Position numbers and translations under genes: made by a program. 64,000 nt of DNA from positions 1-64,000 of the forward strand of contig DASQKY010000005.1 in assembly GCA_035630295.1 (NCBI GenBank), written 5' to 3'. Source of the stretch: Acidimicrobiales bacterium. Lineage in GTDB: Bacteria > Actinomycetota > Acidimicrobiia > Acidimicrobiales > Iamiaceae. The notes under the pieces are model-generated. The model did not search any database. It was not told the DNA's origin and saw nothing but the letters and a program-made list of their open reading frames with translations. Of this stretch, positions 33,003 through 42,359 are shown piece by piece. Position 1 is the first letter of the stretch, and each line of letters starts with the position of its first letter.

Positions 33003-34172
33003 TCAGGGCTTGTCGGCGCCGACGACCCACATGGCGAAGAACTGCGAGCCGCCGCCGTAGGCGTGGCCCACCGCGGTGCGGGCCCCGTCGACCTGGTGGT
33101 CGCCGGCCTGGCCCCGCACCTGGAGGGCCGCCTCGGCGAAGCGCAGCATGCCCGAGGCGCCGATGGGGTTGGTGCACAGCACCCCGCCGGACATGTTGAC
33201 CGGCAGGTCGCCGTCGAGGGCGGTGGCCCCCGACTCGGTCATCTTCCAGCCCTGGCCCGGCTCGGCGAAGCCCAGGTTCTCCAGCCACATGGGCTCGAAC
33301 CAGCTGAAGGGCACGTACATCTCGACACAGTCCACGTCCCGGCGGGGGTCGGTGATGCCGGCCTGGCGGTACACGTCGGCCGCGCACAGGGCCCCGCCCA
33401 GGGGGAGCACGGTGTCGCGCTCGGCCGACAGGGTGGGCTCGGAGCGCATGGCCGTGCCCGTGATCCAGGCCGGGGGGCGGCCGTCGGCCGCGGCCGCGTC
33501 GGCCACCGCTTCGGACCCCAGCACCAGGGCGCAGGCCCCGTCGCTGGACGGGCAGGTCTCGGCGTAGCGGATGGGGTCCCACAGCATCATCGACTCCTTG
33601 ATGGAGTCGAAGCTGATGTCGGGCTCGTGCAGGTGGGCGTAGGGGTTCTTGAGCCCGTTCTGCCGGTCCTTGAGGGCCACCAGCATGCCGATGTGGTCGG
33701 GGGAGCCGGAGCGGCGGATGTAGCTGCGGATGTGGGGGGCGAAGTAGCCGCCGGCCCCGGCGTGGAGGGGCGGCGTGAAGGGGATGGGCAGGGAGAGGGC
33801 CCACATGGCCTCGCTCTCGGACTGCTTCTCGAAGGCCACGGTGAGGACCCGCTGGTGGATGCCGGCCTGGACCAGCTGGCTGGCCACGATGGCGGTGGAC
33901 CCGCCCACCGACCCCGCCGTGTGCACCCGGAACAGGGGTTTTCCCACCGCCCCCAGGGCGTCGGCCAGGAACAGCTCCGGCATCATCACGCCCTCGAAGA
34001 AGTCGGGGGCCTTGCCGATGACCACGGCGTCGATGTCGGCCCAGGTCACCTGGGCGTCGGCCAGGGCCCGGGAGGCGGCCTCCCGCACCAGCCCGGCCAT
34101 GGACACGTCGCCCCGGGTGGCCCGGTGCTCGGTCTGGCCCACGCCGATGACCGCCACCCGCTCCTTGCCCAT
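33003..34172 (-). CDS. ltp3: Thiolase-fold lipid-transfer protein, Ltp3-like
   Basis: The 389-residue protein aligns, as I recall it, over its whole length with Rv3523 (Ltp3), a KstR-regulated thiolase-fold protein. Shared runs include VSMAGLVREAASRALADA, VVIGKAPDFFEGVMMPELF, RVHTAGSVGGSTAIVA and MYVPFSWFEPMWLENLGF. The place of the usual nucleophile holds a Ser-Val-Gly-Gly sequence instead of Cys, so it is not an ordinary thiolase; retro-aldol cleavage as in Ltp2 is the likely chemistry. It begins at ATG 34172 inside the TGATG junction with the preceding thiolase gene, a sign of tight coupling. Confidence 0.88.
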   Translation of the reverse strand: MGKERVAVIGVGQTEHRATRGDVSMAGLVREAASRALADAQVTWADIDAVVIGKAPDFFEGVMMPELFLADALGAVGKPLFRVHTAGSVGGSTAIVASQLVQAGIHQRVLTVAFEKQSESEAMWALSLPIPFTPPLHAGAGGYFAPHIRSYIRRSGSPDHIGMLVALKDRQNGLKNPYAHLHEPDISFDSIKESMMLWDPIRYAETCPSSDGACALVLGSEAVADAAAADGRPPAWITGTAMRSEPTLSAERDTVLPLGGALCAADVYRQAGITDPRRDVDCVEMYVPFSWFEPMWLENLGFAEPGQGWKMTESGATALDGDLPVNMSGGVLCTNPIGASGMLRFAEAALQVRGQAGDHQVDGARTAVGHAYGGGSQFFAMWVVGADKP

Positions 34173-35230
34173 CAGCCCTCTCCTTCCAGGACGCAGACCA
34201 GGTTCTGTTGCAGGCAGGGGCCGCTGGTGGCGTGGGCCACGCCCCGGTCGGCCTCCCCGGCGGCGATGCGGGTGGCCACCTCGCCGATGCGGATGAGGCC
34301 GGCGGTCATCATGGGGTTGGCGGCCAGGGCCCCGCCCGAGGGGTTGACGGCCACGTCGTCGGCCAGGCCCAGGGCGTGGCGCAGGATGAGCTCCTGGTGG
34401 GTGAAGGGAGCGTGGAGCTCGGCCACGTCGACGGGCCCATCGGCCACGCCGGCCCGCTGGGCCGCCAACCGGGTCGACTCGCTGACCGTCAGGTCCCGCA
34501 GGCCCAGGTGGATGGACTCGATGCGGTGGTCGATGCCCCGGATCCAGGCCGGGCGCTCGACCCGCTCCCGGGCCGCGTCGCCGGCGGCCAGGACCACCGC
34601 GGCGGCGCCGTCGCTGATGGGCGGGCAGTCGTGGCGCCGCAGGGGCCCGACCAACGGCTCGGCCTCCAGCAGCTCGGCCGCCGGGCGGTCCCAGGCCAGC
34701 TGGGCGTGGGGGTTGCCCAGGGCCGCGGCCCGGCTGCGGGCCGCCACCTCGGCCATCTGGGCCTCGGTGGCCTTGCCGGCGTCGATCAGGGCCTGGGCCT
34801 GGAGGGCGGCCAGGCTGATCGAGTCGGCCCACAGGGGGGCCACGGTGACGGGGTCGAGCTGGCGGGTCAGGACCATGGGCAGGTCGCCGGGGCTGGACTT
34901 GGCGTAGCTGTAGACCAGGGCCGTGTCGACCTCGCCGAGCTGGAGCTTGACCCAGGCCTCGTAGAGGGCCCAGGCCCCGTCCATCTCCACGTGGCTCTCC
35001 TGGATGGGGGGCCACGGGCCCACCGCGTCGAGGGTGGAGACGAAGCTGAACCCCACCCCGGCCAGGTAGTCGGTGGAGCCCGAGCAGGTGAAGCCGATGT
35101 CGTCGATGGTCATGCCCACCTGGTCGAGGGCGCCGTGCACGGCGGGCATGAGCATCTCGACCTCGTTGAGCTCCCGGACCCGGCGGCGATGGCGGGTCTG
35201 GGCCACGCTGATGACGGCCACGTCGCGCAT
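34172..35230 (-). CDS. Thiolase-fold protein, Ltp4-like partner
   Basis: This 352-residue protein is a second thiolase-superfamily member (MRDVAVISVAQTRHRRRV, FTCSGSTDYLAGVGFSFVST, VNPSGGALAANPMMTAGL). The Cys in TCSGSTDYLAG lies where thiolases carry the nucleophile or nearby, and a His occurs in AELHAPFTHQE. Its position directly before ltp3 and after the DUF35 gene parallels Rv3522 (Ltp4) of Mycobacterium tuberculosis, though I am less sure of sequence identity. TGATG junctions join it to both neighbours. It likely forms a complex with the DUF35 protein. Confidence 0.8.
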   Translation of the reverse strand: MRDVAVISVAQTRHRRRVRELNEVEMLMPAVHGALDQVGMTIDDIGFTCSGSTDYLAGVGFSFVSTLDAVGPWPPIQESHVEMDGAWALYEAWVKLQLGEVDTALVYSYAKSSPGDLPMVLTRQLDPVTVAPLWADSISLAALQAQALIDAGKATEAQMAEVAARSRAAALGNPHAQLAWDRPAAELLEAEPLVGPLRRHDCPPISDGAAAVVLAAGDAARERVERPAWIRGIDHRIESIHLGLRDLTVSESTRLAAQRAGVADGPVDVAELHAPFTHQELILRHALGLADDVAVNPSGGALAANPMMTAGLIRIGEVATRIAAGEADRGVAHATSGPCLQQNLVCVLEGEG

Positions 35231-35847
35231 CAGGTCGCTCCCCCGGGGCCGCCCTGGCCGGTGCGGGGGTTGCGGACCAGGGCCGCGGTGGGGGCCACAC
35301 CGCCGACCCAGGAGCCCAGCCCGGTGCCGTGGTCCTCGCCGGGGATGCGGACATCGGCGTCGTCGGGCTCCCCGGTGGGCCGGAACCAGGTGATGGACTC
35401 CAGGGTGGGCTCGACCTCGGCGTCGGCGCGCCACACGGCCTCGACCCGCATGCCGATGCGGACCTCGTCGGCCGGCACCTCCTGGATGAGGTGCATGATC
35501 GACAGGTCGGCCCCGTCCAGGAGGATGAGGGCGCTGACGTAGGGGATCTCCATCACCGAGCCGTAGAACTGCAGGTTGACCACGCAGAACGAGGTGACGG
35601 TGCCCACCTGGGCCACCTCGACCTCCTCGGGGGTGGGCTGGCCCAGCTCGGGATCGGCGCCCCGGGGCGGCACGTAGACCCGCCCGCCGGGGGCCCGCTG
35701 GCCGACGATGCGCTTCCGGGCCACGTTGCGCAGGAAGCGCGACGTGGCGTCGCCGGCGGTGAACTGGTAGTCGAGCCGGGCCGGGGTGCGGACGCTGCGG
35801 ACCGGCTCCACGTCGCGCAGGGAGGGGGGCAGGGTGACCTCGGCCAT
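35230..35847 (-). CDS. DUF35 OB-fold/zinc-ribbon acyl-CoA-binding protein (1)
   Basis: DUF35 proteins have a small rubredoxin-like region and an OB fold and bind thiolase-fold partners; in ChsH2 the DUF35 part is needed for Ltp2 aldolase activity. This 205-residue protein shows the pattern FLRNVARKRIVGQRAPGG, VYVPPR, TVTSFCVVNLQFYG and IPYVSALILLDGA, then VRIGMRVEAVW. The zinc Cys pair of the family is not present; only one Cys lies in the fold. ATG 35847 overlaps the upstream DUF35 stop (TGATG), and its own stop overlaps the next thiolase gene. Confidence 0.85.
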   Translation of the reverse strand: MAEVTLPPSLRDVEPVRSVRTPARLDYQFTAGDATSRFLRNVARKRIVGQRAPGGRVYVPPRGADPELGQPTPEEVEVAQVGTVTSFCVVNLQFYGSVMEIPYVSALILLDGADLSIMHLIQEVPADEVRIGMRVEAVWRADAEVEPTLESITWFRPTGEPDDADVRIPGEDHGTGLGSWVGGVAPTAALVRNPRTGQGGPGGAT

Positions 35848-36308
35848 CAGGCGCTCCCCTCGGGGACGAAGCAGGCGATGTCGGAGATGTGGCCCTCGCG
35901 CTCCGCGGCCCAGCGGGGCACCACCCGGGTGCCGGGGCCGACGGCGCCGGGCCCCTCGGCGGCCACCGCGTGCAGCAGTGGCGTGTCGGCCCCGTCGAGG
36001 GTGATGAGGGCCCAGGCGAAGGGATCGCCCAGGGGGTGCTTGGCGTGCGGGGTGGCCACCCACGCCGCGGTGACCACGGTGCCGGCCGGGCCGACCTCGA
36101 CGATCTCGGTCAGGTCCTCGCCGGTGGCCGGGTCGAACTCGACGGGGGGGACGATGACCCGCCCGTCGCCGGCCCGGATGCCGACCAGCACCCCCTCGCG
36201 CAGGCCGGTGAGGAAGGCGCCGACGACGGGGCCGGTGGTCCGGGTGAACGGGTACTCGATGGTGAGCGGTGCGCTCAGCACCTCGTCCGGATCGGGTGGG
36301 GGCGACAC
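35847..36308 (-). CDS. DUF35 OB-fold protein (2), first gene of the ltp operon
   Basis: This 153-residue paralogue of the next gene has YPFTRTTGPVVGAFLTGLRE, the VIVPPVEFDPATGE strand, VVTAAWVATP, FAWALITLDGAD and GTRVVPRW, the DUF35 order, with no Cys pair for zinc. GTG 36308 begins 12 bases after the KstR-type operator 2, so this gene and the four after it (DUF35, two thiolase-fold proteins, SDR) form one KstR-controlled operon. The presence of two DUF35 genes beside two thiolase-fold genes suggests a mixed complex. Confidence 0.82.
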   Translation of the reverse strand: MSPPPDPDEVLSAPLTIEYPFTRTTGPVVGAFLTGLREGVLVGIRAGDGRVIVPPVEFDPATGEDLTEIVEVGPAGTVVTAAWVATPHAKHPLGDPFAWALITLDGADTPLLHAVAAEGPGAVGPGTRVVPRWAAEREGHISDIACFVPEGSA

Positions 36309-36319
36309 GCCGGCCAGAC

Positions 36320-36333
36320 TAGAACAGGTTTCA
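36320..36333. promoter_or_regulatory. KstR-type operator 2 (TAGAACAGGTTTCA)
   Basis: All fixed positions of TNNAACNNGTTNNA match. It ends 12 bases before the DUF35 start codon at 36308, so a bound repressor would block the promoter. Confidence 0.75.
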
Positions 36334-36364
36334 GTTTCGTGGGCAACCTCTCACCGCCGCGCCG

Positions 36365-37447
36365 TCAGTCGAAGGTGACGACCTGGCGGATGACCTCGCC
36401 CCGCTTCATGGCCGCGAAGGCGTCGTTGATCTCGTCGATGCCGATGCGGCGGGTGATCATGGCCTCCAGGTCGAGCTGGCCGGCCTTCCACAGCCGCAGC
36501 AGGCGGTGGAAGTCGGAGCGCACGTCGGCCGAGCCGTAGTAGCTGCCCACCAGGGTCTTCTCGGAGAAGAACAGCTCGAAGCCGTTGAAGCTGACCTCGG
36601 AGTCCATGGCCCCGACCCCGATGATGACGGCCATGCCGCCCCGGCGGACGGCGTCGAAGGCGGCCCGCATGGTGACGGGCAGGCCGATGGCCTCGAAGGC
36701 GTAGTCGAAGCCGTCGCCGGTCAGCTCGGCCCGCAGGGCGGCCAGGTCGTCGGGGTGGCAGGCGTGGGTGGCACCGAAGCCCTTGGCCTGCTCCAGCTTC
36801 TCGGGCACCAGGTCGACGGCCACGATGGTGGCGGCCCCGGCCACCCGGGCGCCCATGATGGCGGAGATCCCCACGCCGCCGCAGCCGAACACCACCACCG
36901 ACGAGCCGGGCACGACCTTGGCCGTGTTGATGACGGCGCCGACGCCGGTGGTGACGCCGCAGCCGATGAGGGAGGCGATCTCGAAGGGGACGTCGTCGTC
37001 GATCTTGACCGCCGCCTCCTGGGGCACGGTCAGCGACTCGGCGAAGGTGCCGGTGCCGGCCATGCCGAAGACGTCCTGGCCGTTCCGGGTGAAGCGCCGG
37101 CTGCCGGCCACCGCGAACTGGATCATCACGCACAGGTGGGGCGACTTGCGCTCGGTGCAGTTGTTGCACTTCCCGCAGGGCGGCGACCAGGCCACGATGA
37201 CGTGGTCGCCCACGGCCAGGCCGGTGACGCCCTCCCCCAGCGCCGAGATGACCCCGGCCCCCTCGTGGCCGGGCACGAACGGGGCCGGCTGGGGCAGCGA
37301 GCCCTGCATGGCGTGCAGGTCGGAGTGGCACACGCCGGTGGCCTTGATGTCGATGGTGACCTCGCCCGGGCCGGGGGGCAGGGCCTCGATGTCGTCGACC
37401 AGCTCGAGCGTCTCGTCACCGATGGTCTGCAGCAGCGCGGCGCGCAT
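36365..37447 (-). CDS. Zinc-dependent alcohol dehydrogenase, class III/NDMA type
   Basis: This 360-residue enzyme has the MDR zinc-alcohol dehydrogenase motifs. GVCHSDLH and GHEGAG supply the catalytic zinc ligands, and CGKCNNCTERKSPHLC (near 91-106) supplies the structural zinc Cys set. CGVTTGVGAVINTAKV is followed by the NAD motif VFGCGGVGISA near residue 193. The sequence resembles mycothiol/NDMA-dependent actinobacterial enzymes. A strong GAGGAGG ribosome site precedes ATG 37447. It is divergent from the FadD gene across operator 3. It may oxidise a side-chain alcohol. Confidence 0.88.
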   Translation of the reverse strand: MRAALLQTIGDETLELVDDIEALPPGPGEVTIDIKATGVCHSDLHAMQGSLPQPAPFVPGHEGAGVISALGEGVTGLAVGDHVIVAWSPPCGKCNNCTERKSPHLCVMIQFAVAGSRRFTRNGQDVFGMAGTGTFAESLTVPQEAAVKIDDDVPFEIASLIGCGVTTGVGAVINTAKVVPGSSVVVFGCGGVGISAIMGARVAGAATIVAVDLVPEKLEQAKGFGATHACHPDDLAALRAELTGDGFDYAFEAIGLPVTMRAAFDAVRRGGMAVIIGVGAMDSEVSFNGFELFFSEKTLVGSYYGSADVRSDFHRLLRLWKAGQLDLEAMITRRIGIDEINDAFAAMKRGEVIRQVVTFD

Positions 37448-37512
37448 GGCGGCCTCCTCGTGGGGTCGATCTGGTCGGGGTGCGATCCGCCGGCACCCTA
37501 CCGGACCCGAAC

Positions 37513-37526
37513 TAGAACGTGTTCTC
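37513..37526. promoter_or_regulatory. KstR-type operator 3 (TAGAACGTGTTCTC)
   Basis: It matches the consensus except for the last base (C for A). It lies between the divergent alcohol dehydrogenase and acyl-CoA ligase genes, ten bases before the ligase -10. Confidence 0.6.
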
Positions 37527-37535
37527 GTTTCGCCC

Positions 37536-37541
37536 TAGGGT
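37536..37541 (+). promoter_or_regulatory. -10 box TAGGGT of the acyl-CoA ligase gene
   Basis: It ends six bases before ATG 37548, so the mRNA is probably leaderless. Operator 3 covers the -35 region. Confidence 0.5.
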
Positions 37542-37547
37542 GCGGCC

Positions 37548-39095
37548 ATGGGAGATCTCGGTTTCTGGAGGCTGGCGGAGGCGGATCCGACCTGGCTGGC
37601 GCTGGTCGACCCCGACGGCGGCGAGCACACCGCCGGCGACCTGCTGGCCCGGGCCAACCAGGCGGCCCACGCCCTGCGCGACCTGGGCCTGGAGGCCGGC
37701 GACACCCTGGCCGTGCTGCTGCCCAACGGGGTCGAGCTGATCGAGCTGTTCCTGGCCGCCCTCCAGGTGGGCGTGCGCATCACGCCCGTCAACTTCCACC
37801 TGGTGGGCCCCGAGGTGGCCTACATCGTGGGTGACAGCGAGGCCAAGGCCTTCGTGGCCCACGAGCGCTTCGCCCCCGCGGCCCGCGCCGCGGCGGCCGA
37901 GGCCGGCGTCCCGGCCCGGGCCCTGTTCGCGGTGGGGTCCGTCGAGGGCTTCCTGCCCTACGACGACCTGTTCGCCGGGCACCCCACCACCGCTCCCGAG
38001 GGTCGCACCACGGGGGCGGCCATGCACTACACCTCCGGCACCACCGGGCGGCCCAAGGGGGTGCGCCGGGCCCTGGCCCCCATCGGCCCCGACGACATGG
38101 CCGAGCTGATGTCGTACCTGCCCAACCTGTTCGGCATCGGGCCCCACGACGGCCACGTGCACCTCACCGTGTCGCCGCTCTACCACACCGCGGTGCTGAT
38201 GTGGACGGGCAACGCCCTGGCCCTGGGCCACACCGTCGTCCTCGTGGACAAGTGGGGGGCCGAGGACATGCTGCGGCTGATCGAGGCCCACCGGGTGACC
38301 TACAGCCACATGGTGCCCACCCAGTTCGTGCGCCTGCTCGACCTGCCGGAGGAGGTGCGGGCCCGCTACGACGTGTCGTCGCTGCGCAACATGGTCCACG
38401 GCGCCGCCCCCTGCCCCCCCGAGGTCAAGCGCCACATGATCGAGTGGTGGGGCGACACCATCCAGGAGTACTACGCGGCCACCGAGGGCGGGGGCACGGT
38501 CATCGGGGCCACCGACTGGCTGGCCCACCCCGGCTCGGTGGGCACGGCCTGGCCCGGGGGCGAGGTCCGCATCTACGACGACGACGGGAACCGGCTGGGC
38601 CCCGGCCAGGTCGGCACCGTGTACATGTCGCTGATGGCCGACTTCGAGTACAAGGGCGACGAGGCCAAGACCCGGGCCAACCGCATCGAGAACTTCTTCA
38701 CCGTGGGAGACCTGGGCGAGGTGGACGCCGAGGGCTACCTGTACCTCCGGGACCGCAAGAGCGACATGATCATCTCGGGCGGCGTCAACGTCTACCCGGC
38801 CGAGATCGAGGGCGAGCTCATCACCCACCCCAAGGTGGCCGACGTGGCCGTCTTCGGCATCCCCCACCCCGACTGGGGCGAGGAGATCAAGGCCGTGGTC
38901 GAGACGCCCGAGGGGGTGGAGGGCACGCCCGAGGTCGAGGCCGAGATCCTGGCCTGGGCGGCCACCCGCATGGCCCGGTTCAAGCTGCCCCGCTCGGTGG
39001 ACTTCACCGACGCGCTGCCCCGGGAGCCCAACGGCAAGCTGCTCAAGCGCAAGCTGCGCGACCCCTACTGGGCCGACCGGGAGAGCCGCATCTAG
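37548..39095 (+). CDS. Acyl-CoA synthetase (FadD family)
   Basis: This 515-residue AMP-forming ligase activates a carboxylic acid as its CoA thioester. The ATP loop [14 protein letters not shown] is near residues 163-176, with YAATEGGG near 311, [22 protein letters not shown] in the hinge region and the catalytic C-terminal Lys in NGKLLKRKL. It is distinct from the FadD19-like enzymes at 48428 and 62113. I do not recognise its closest mycobacterial relative. Its operator and position suggest a steroid side-chain or ring-derived acid. Its stop overlaps the convergent nitroreductase stop (CTAG). Confidence 0.9.
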   Translation: MGDLGFWRLAEADPTWLALVDPDGGEHTAGDLLARANQAAHALRDLGLEAGDTLAVLLPNGVELIELFLAALQVGVRITPVNFHLVGPEVAYIVGDSEAKAFVAHERFAPAARAAAAEAGVPARALFAVGSVEGFLPYDDLFAGHPTTAPEGRTTGAAMHYTSGTTGRPKGVRRALAPIGPDDMAELMSYLPNLFGIGPHDGHVHLTVSPLYHTAVLMWTGNALALGHTVVLVDKWGAEDMLRLIEAHRVTYSHMVPTQFVRLLDLPEEVRARYDVSSLRNMVHGAAPCPPEVKRHMIEWWGDTIQEYYAATEGGGTVIGATDWLAHPGSVGTAWPGGEVRIYDDDGNRLGPGQVGTVYMSLMADFEYKGDEAKTRANRIENFFTVGDLGEVDAEGYLYLRDRKSDMIISGGVNVYPAEIEGELITHPKVADVAVFGIPHPDWGEEIKAVVETPEGVEGTPEVEAEILAWAATRMARFKLPRSVDFTDALPREPNGKLLKRKLRDPYWADRESRI

Positions 39096-39706
39096 TCGAA
39101 CTGCGGGTCCTCGTGGCGGGTCCGCTTGAGCTCGAAGAAGTGGGGGAAGCCGGCCAGCAGCACGGCGCCGTCCCACATCTTGCCGGCCTCCTCGCCCCGG
39201 GGGATGCGGCTGAGCACCGGGCCGAAGAAGGCCACGCCGTTGACGTGGATGGTCGGGGTGCCGACGTCGTCGCCCACCGCGTCCATGCCGGCGTGGTGGC
39301 TGGCCCGCAGCGGCTGGTCCAGGCTCCCGTCGTCGAAGGCGTCGTTGAGCTCGGCCGGCAGGCCCACCTCCTCCAGGGCCGCCCGCACCACCTCGGGCAG
39401 GTCGTCGTGGCCCTCCCCCCGGTCGTGGATGCGGGTCCCGGTCGCGGTGTAGTAGGCGGCCAGCGCCTCCTGGCCGTGCTGCTGCTCGACGGCGACGGCC
39501 ACCCGCACCGGGCCCCAGGCCCGCGTCATCATCTCCTGGTACTGCTCGGACAGGTCGCGGCCCTCGTTGAGCACGGCCAGGCTCATGACGTGGAAGGTGA
39601 CGTCGATGTCCCGGATCTGCTCGGCCTCCAGGATCCACCGGGAGGTGATCCAGCACCACGGGCACAGCGGATCGAACCAGAAGTCGACGGCGTCGCGGTC
39701 GGGCAT
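39092..39706 (-). CDS. DsbA-like mycothiol-dependent nitroreductase, Rv2466c-like
   Basis: The 204-residue protein is, as I recall, close to Rv2466c of Mycobacterium tuberculosis, a DsbA-fold reductase that uses mycothiol. It shares [19 protein letters not shown] (CPWC active site near residues 15-18), [30 protein letters not shown] and [20 protein letters not shown], then [18 protein letters not shown]. This implies the organism makes mycothiol. GAGAGGAG lies about seven bases before ATG 39706. It converges with the FadD gene, and the stops share CTAG. Confidence 0.93.
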   Translation of the reverse strand: MPDRDAVDFWFDPLCPWCWITSRWILEAEQIRDIDVTFHVMSLAVLNEGRDLSEQYQEMMTRAWGPVRVAVAVEQQHGQEALAAYYTATGTRIHDRGEGHDDLPEVVRAALEEVGLPAELNDAFDDGSLDQPLRASHHAGMDAVGDDVGTPTIHVNGVAFFGPVLSRIPRGEEAGKMWDGAVLLAGFPHFFELKRTRHEDPQFD

Positions 39707-39853
39707 GGGGGCTCCTCTCGGGGCCGGGCCCTCGGCGGGGGCCCGGTGCGGCGGGCCCACGTCTACCGCCTCCGGCGCCCACTCCCACCCGGCGTGTGAC
39801 CGATCGGGCCGATCCGCCCCTTTCTCCCGGGTGTGGACGAAGCTGGCGGCGCC

Positions 39854-40399
39854 ATGACCGAGGACCGGGCCCAGCCCGGCGACGCCCCCACCGCGGAGCC
39901 TGACCCGACCGCCGAGGCCGCCTTCGACGCCTTCGTGGCCGAGGTCGAGGGCCGGGTCCGCCGGGCCCTGGTCCCGGTGGCCGGGGCCGAGGCGGCCCGG
40001 GACGCCACCGCCGATGCCCTGGTCCACGCCTGGCGCCACTGGCCCCGGGTCCGGGCCATGGCCAACCCGGCCGGCTACGTCTACACGGTGGCCCGCAGCC
40101 GGGTCCGGCTGCCGGATCGCCCGGTCGACGCGCTGCCCGCGGGCCTGGCCGACCCGGCCGCCGCCCCCGAGGTCGAGCCCCGCCTGGCCGCGCTGCTGGC
40201 CGCCCTGCCCGAGCGCCAGCGTGTCGCCCTCTACCTGCTCCACGGCTGCGGCTGGCCCACCCCCGAGGTGGCCGACCTGCTCGGCGTGTCGGTGTCGACG
40301 GTCCGCAACCACGTGGCCCGAGCCCTGGAGCGCCTCCGCCGGGAGTTGGGCGTGGACGCCCCTCCCCCCTCCCCACCGAAGGACGGTGAGCAGCCGTGA
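39854..40399 (+). CDS. ECF-type RNA polymerase sigma factor
   Basis: This 181-residue protein has a sigma-2-like helix region ([16 protein letters not shown]...[19 protein letters not shown]) and a sigma-4 helix-turn-helix ([18 protein letters not shown], then [30 protein letters not shown]). The linker contains little of the usual sigma-2.4 promoter-contact motif, so it is a divergent ECF/SigE-type factor. ATG 39854 is chosen; GTG 39833 would add seven residues. The stop overlaps the GTG of the membrane protein, the usual pairing of an ECF sigma with its anti-sigma. GATCGG-G-CCGATC at 39802-39814 is a possible operator. Confidence 0.88.
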   Translation: MTEDRAQPGDAPTAEPDPTAEAAFDAFVAEVEGRVRRALVPVAGAEAARDATADALVHAWRHWPRVRAMANPAGYVYTVARSRVRLPDRPVDALPAGLADPAAAPEVEPRLAALLAALPERQRVALYLLHGCGWPTPEVADLLGVSVSTVRNHVARALERLRRELGVDAPPPSPPKDGEQP

Positions 40400-42315
40400 G
40401 CGACGAGATCGACGACGCGCTCCGGCGCTGGGCCCGGGCCACCGACCCGGCGGCCGACCCCCTGACCGGCGAGGAGGTCCGGGACGCCGCCGGCACCCGG
40501 TCCGGGCCGGACCGCCCCCGGGCCTGGCTGGCGGCCGCCGCCGTGGTGGCCGCCCTGGCCCTGGCCGGTGGCGCCCTGTGGGCCACCACCCGGAGCGGCG
40601 ACGACCCCGGCCGGGTCACCACCGCCACCGACCCCCAGCCCTCGCCGCCCGTCCCCGCCGGGGAGCTGGTGGCCACCCAGGTGGTGGTGGTGGCCCCGGA
40701 CCTCGGCCTGGAGGGGACGGTGCTCCACCAGGTGGGCCTGGAGCCGGACTGCGGGGCCGATCCCGGCGACGGGTGCGGAGAGCACCTGCCGTCGGCCACC
40801 GCCCGCCCCCTTCCGGTCGGCACGTCGTTGGCCTGGGCCGAGCCCCTGCCGGTCGGTTCCTCATGGCTCCTCAGCTACGCCCGCTGGGAGTGCCCGCCGC
40901 TCCCGGACGAAGCTCCCCTGGGGGCCAGCCCCGGCTCCCGGCGGGGCGGGGCTTGCGGCCGGATCACCCCGGAGGGCCGTCCCGACGGTGACGGTGACGG
41001 CCGAGCTGACCAGGACCCCTTCCTGCTGGCCGACTGCGGGATCACCTTCACCGTCGGCCCCCGGCCCGGCCGGGTGGTCCTGCGGATCACCGTCGACGGC
41101 GAGGGCGAGCCGACCTGCGCCCTGGCCCCCGGCGACCCCCCGCCGCTGACCGTGCCCCCCGCCTTCACCCTGCGCGACGAGCTGCCCTGGTCGTGCGGGA
41201 CCGGGGCCTGGGACGTCGGCTGGTTCGCGGGCCCGTCCGACCCCGACGCGGCCGAGGCCGCGATGGCCTGCCTGGTGGAGGCGGCGCAACAGCGCACGGC
41301 CGCGGAGCTGCCCACCGCCGAGCTCCAGGCCAACGACGCCGTCCGCCGAGCCTGGTGGCGGGTCGCCCGAGGGGCCGAGGGCACCACCGTGGACATCGTC
41401 CGGGGGCCGGCGGGCCCCGAGGGCCCGTGGTCGGTCCAGCGGTGCACCGGCGTCGAGCGGCCCTTCGAGCAGCTCCAGGGGACGGGGTGCCAGCGGGAGG
41501 TGCCCATGAGCCTGGACCTCCCCCCGCTGGACGCCCCGTCCCCCGCCCTGCCCACCGACCCCGACCCCGGGGGCGAGCCGTTCGACCTCGTGGTCGAGGC
41601 CGGGGACCTGCCCTCCGGGGAGGAGGGCAGCGCCCACCGGGTGGCCGTGGTGGTGGACGGCCAGGTGGTGGCCAGCGGGCAGGTCGCCTCGTTCCAGTCC
41701 ACCCTGGTGGCCCGGGACGTCGACGGGCCGCTGTCGAAGGTGGAGCTGCACTGGGAGCGCTACGACTGCCCGGGTTCCTGCCCCCCGGTGGACGCCGACG
41801 GCGTCCCGTTCCCCATGCCCGCCCCCGACCACACCTGCACGGCCACGGTGGAGGACCTGGCCCCGGGGGGGACGGTGGTGTTGACCCTGGACGGCGACGG
41901 GTGCCGGGCCACGGCCACCGCGCCACCGCCCCCGCTGACCGTCCCCCCGGCCTGGTCGCTGCGTGAGGCCCTGCCCATGGCGTGCGGGGTCGACCTGGCC
42001 GCCACCCTGTCGACGCCGGGCCACCCCGCCCGGCCCGACACCTCCGAGGGGCCCCGCACCTGCCTGCTCCAGGCCCACCGGGCCGGCCAGGAGGTCGAGC
42101 TGGTCAGCACCGAGCGGGGCGGGGCGGGGCGCGCCGTGGTGTGGCGGGTGGGGCCCGACGGGGTGGAGCTGACCTGGCCCGCCCCCCTCGCCGACGAGCC
42201 GGCCATCCCCTGGATGACCCAGTCCTGCACCGGCCTGGCCGAGGCCCCGGCCGGGGAGTGGATCCGGGCCACGGGGTGCGGCCCGCAGGAGGTCATGTCC
42301 ACCGACCGGCCGTGA
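40396..42315 (+). CDS. Membrane-anchored partner of the sigma factor with duplicated ectodomain
   Basis: This 639-residue protein overlaps the sigma gene by GTGA, the arrangement of sigma/anti-sigma pairs. It has about 42 cytoplasmic residues, one membrane helix (about residues 43-63) and a 575-residue outer region rich in Pro, Asp and Cys. The outer region holds two copies of the same unit: each has a Cys-rich block ending in a PPPLTVPPA motif (near residues 247-254 and 512-519), followed by a block beginning [F/W]xLR[D/E][E/A]LPWSCG. The cytoplasmic part is too short for a classical zinc anti-sigma domain. It could sense wall or envelope state, but this is inference. Confidence 0.65.
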   Translation: MSDEIDDALRRWARATDPAADPLTGEEVRDAAGTRSGPDRPRAWLAAAAVVAALALAGGALWATTRSGDDPGRVTTATDPQPSPPVPAGELVATQVVVVAPDLGLEGTVLHQVGLEPDCGADPGDGCGEHLPSATARPLPVGTSLAWAEPLPVGSSWLLSYARWECPPLPDEAPLGASPGSRRGGACGRITPEGRPDGDGDGRADQDPFLLADCGITFTVGPRPGRVVLRITVDGEGEPTCALAPGDPPPLTVPPAFTLRDELPWSCGTGAWDVGWFAGPSDPDAAEAAMACLVEAAQQRTAAELPTAELQANDAVRRAWWRVARGAEGTTVDIVRGPAGPEGPWSVQRCTGVERPFEQLQGTGCQREVPMSLDLPPLDAPSPALPTDPDPGGEPFDLVVEAGDLPSGEEGSAHRVAVVVDGQVVASGQVASFQSTLVARDVDGPLSKVELHWERYDCPGSCPPVDADGVPFPMPAPDHTCTATVEDLAPGGTVVLTLDGDGCRATATAPPPPLTVPPAWSLREALPMACGVDLAATLSTPGHPARPDTSEGPRTCLLQAHRAGQEVELVSTERGGAGRAVVWRVGPDGVELTWPAPLADEPAIPWMTQSCTGLAEAPAGEWIRATGCGPQEVMSTDRP

Positions 42316-42347
42316 GCACCGGCGTTGGCAGGGGCCGCCGGCTGCGC

Positions 42348-42353
42348 TAGGCA
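42348..42353 (+). promoter_or_regulatory. -10 box TAGGCA of the aldo/keto reductase gene
   Basis: It ends six bases before ATG 42360. The last base is A rather than T, so this is a weaker match. Confidence 0.35.
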
Positions 42354-42359
42354 GGGGCG

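Noticed and set aside
36365-37447. Leaderless start considered for the alcohol dehydrogenase
   Set aside because: A strong GAGGAGG ribosome site lies before ATG 37447, so it has a leader.
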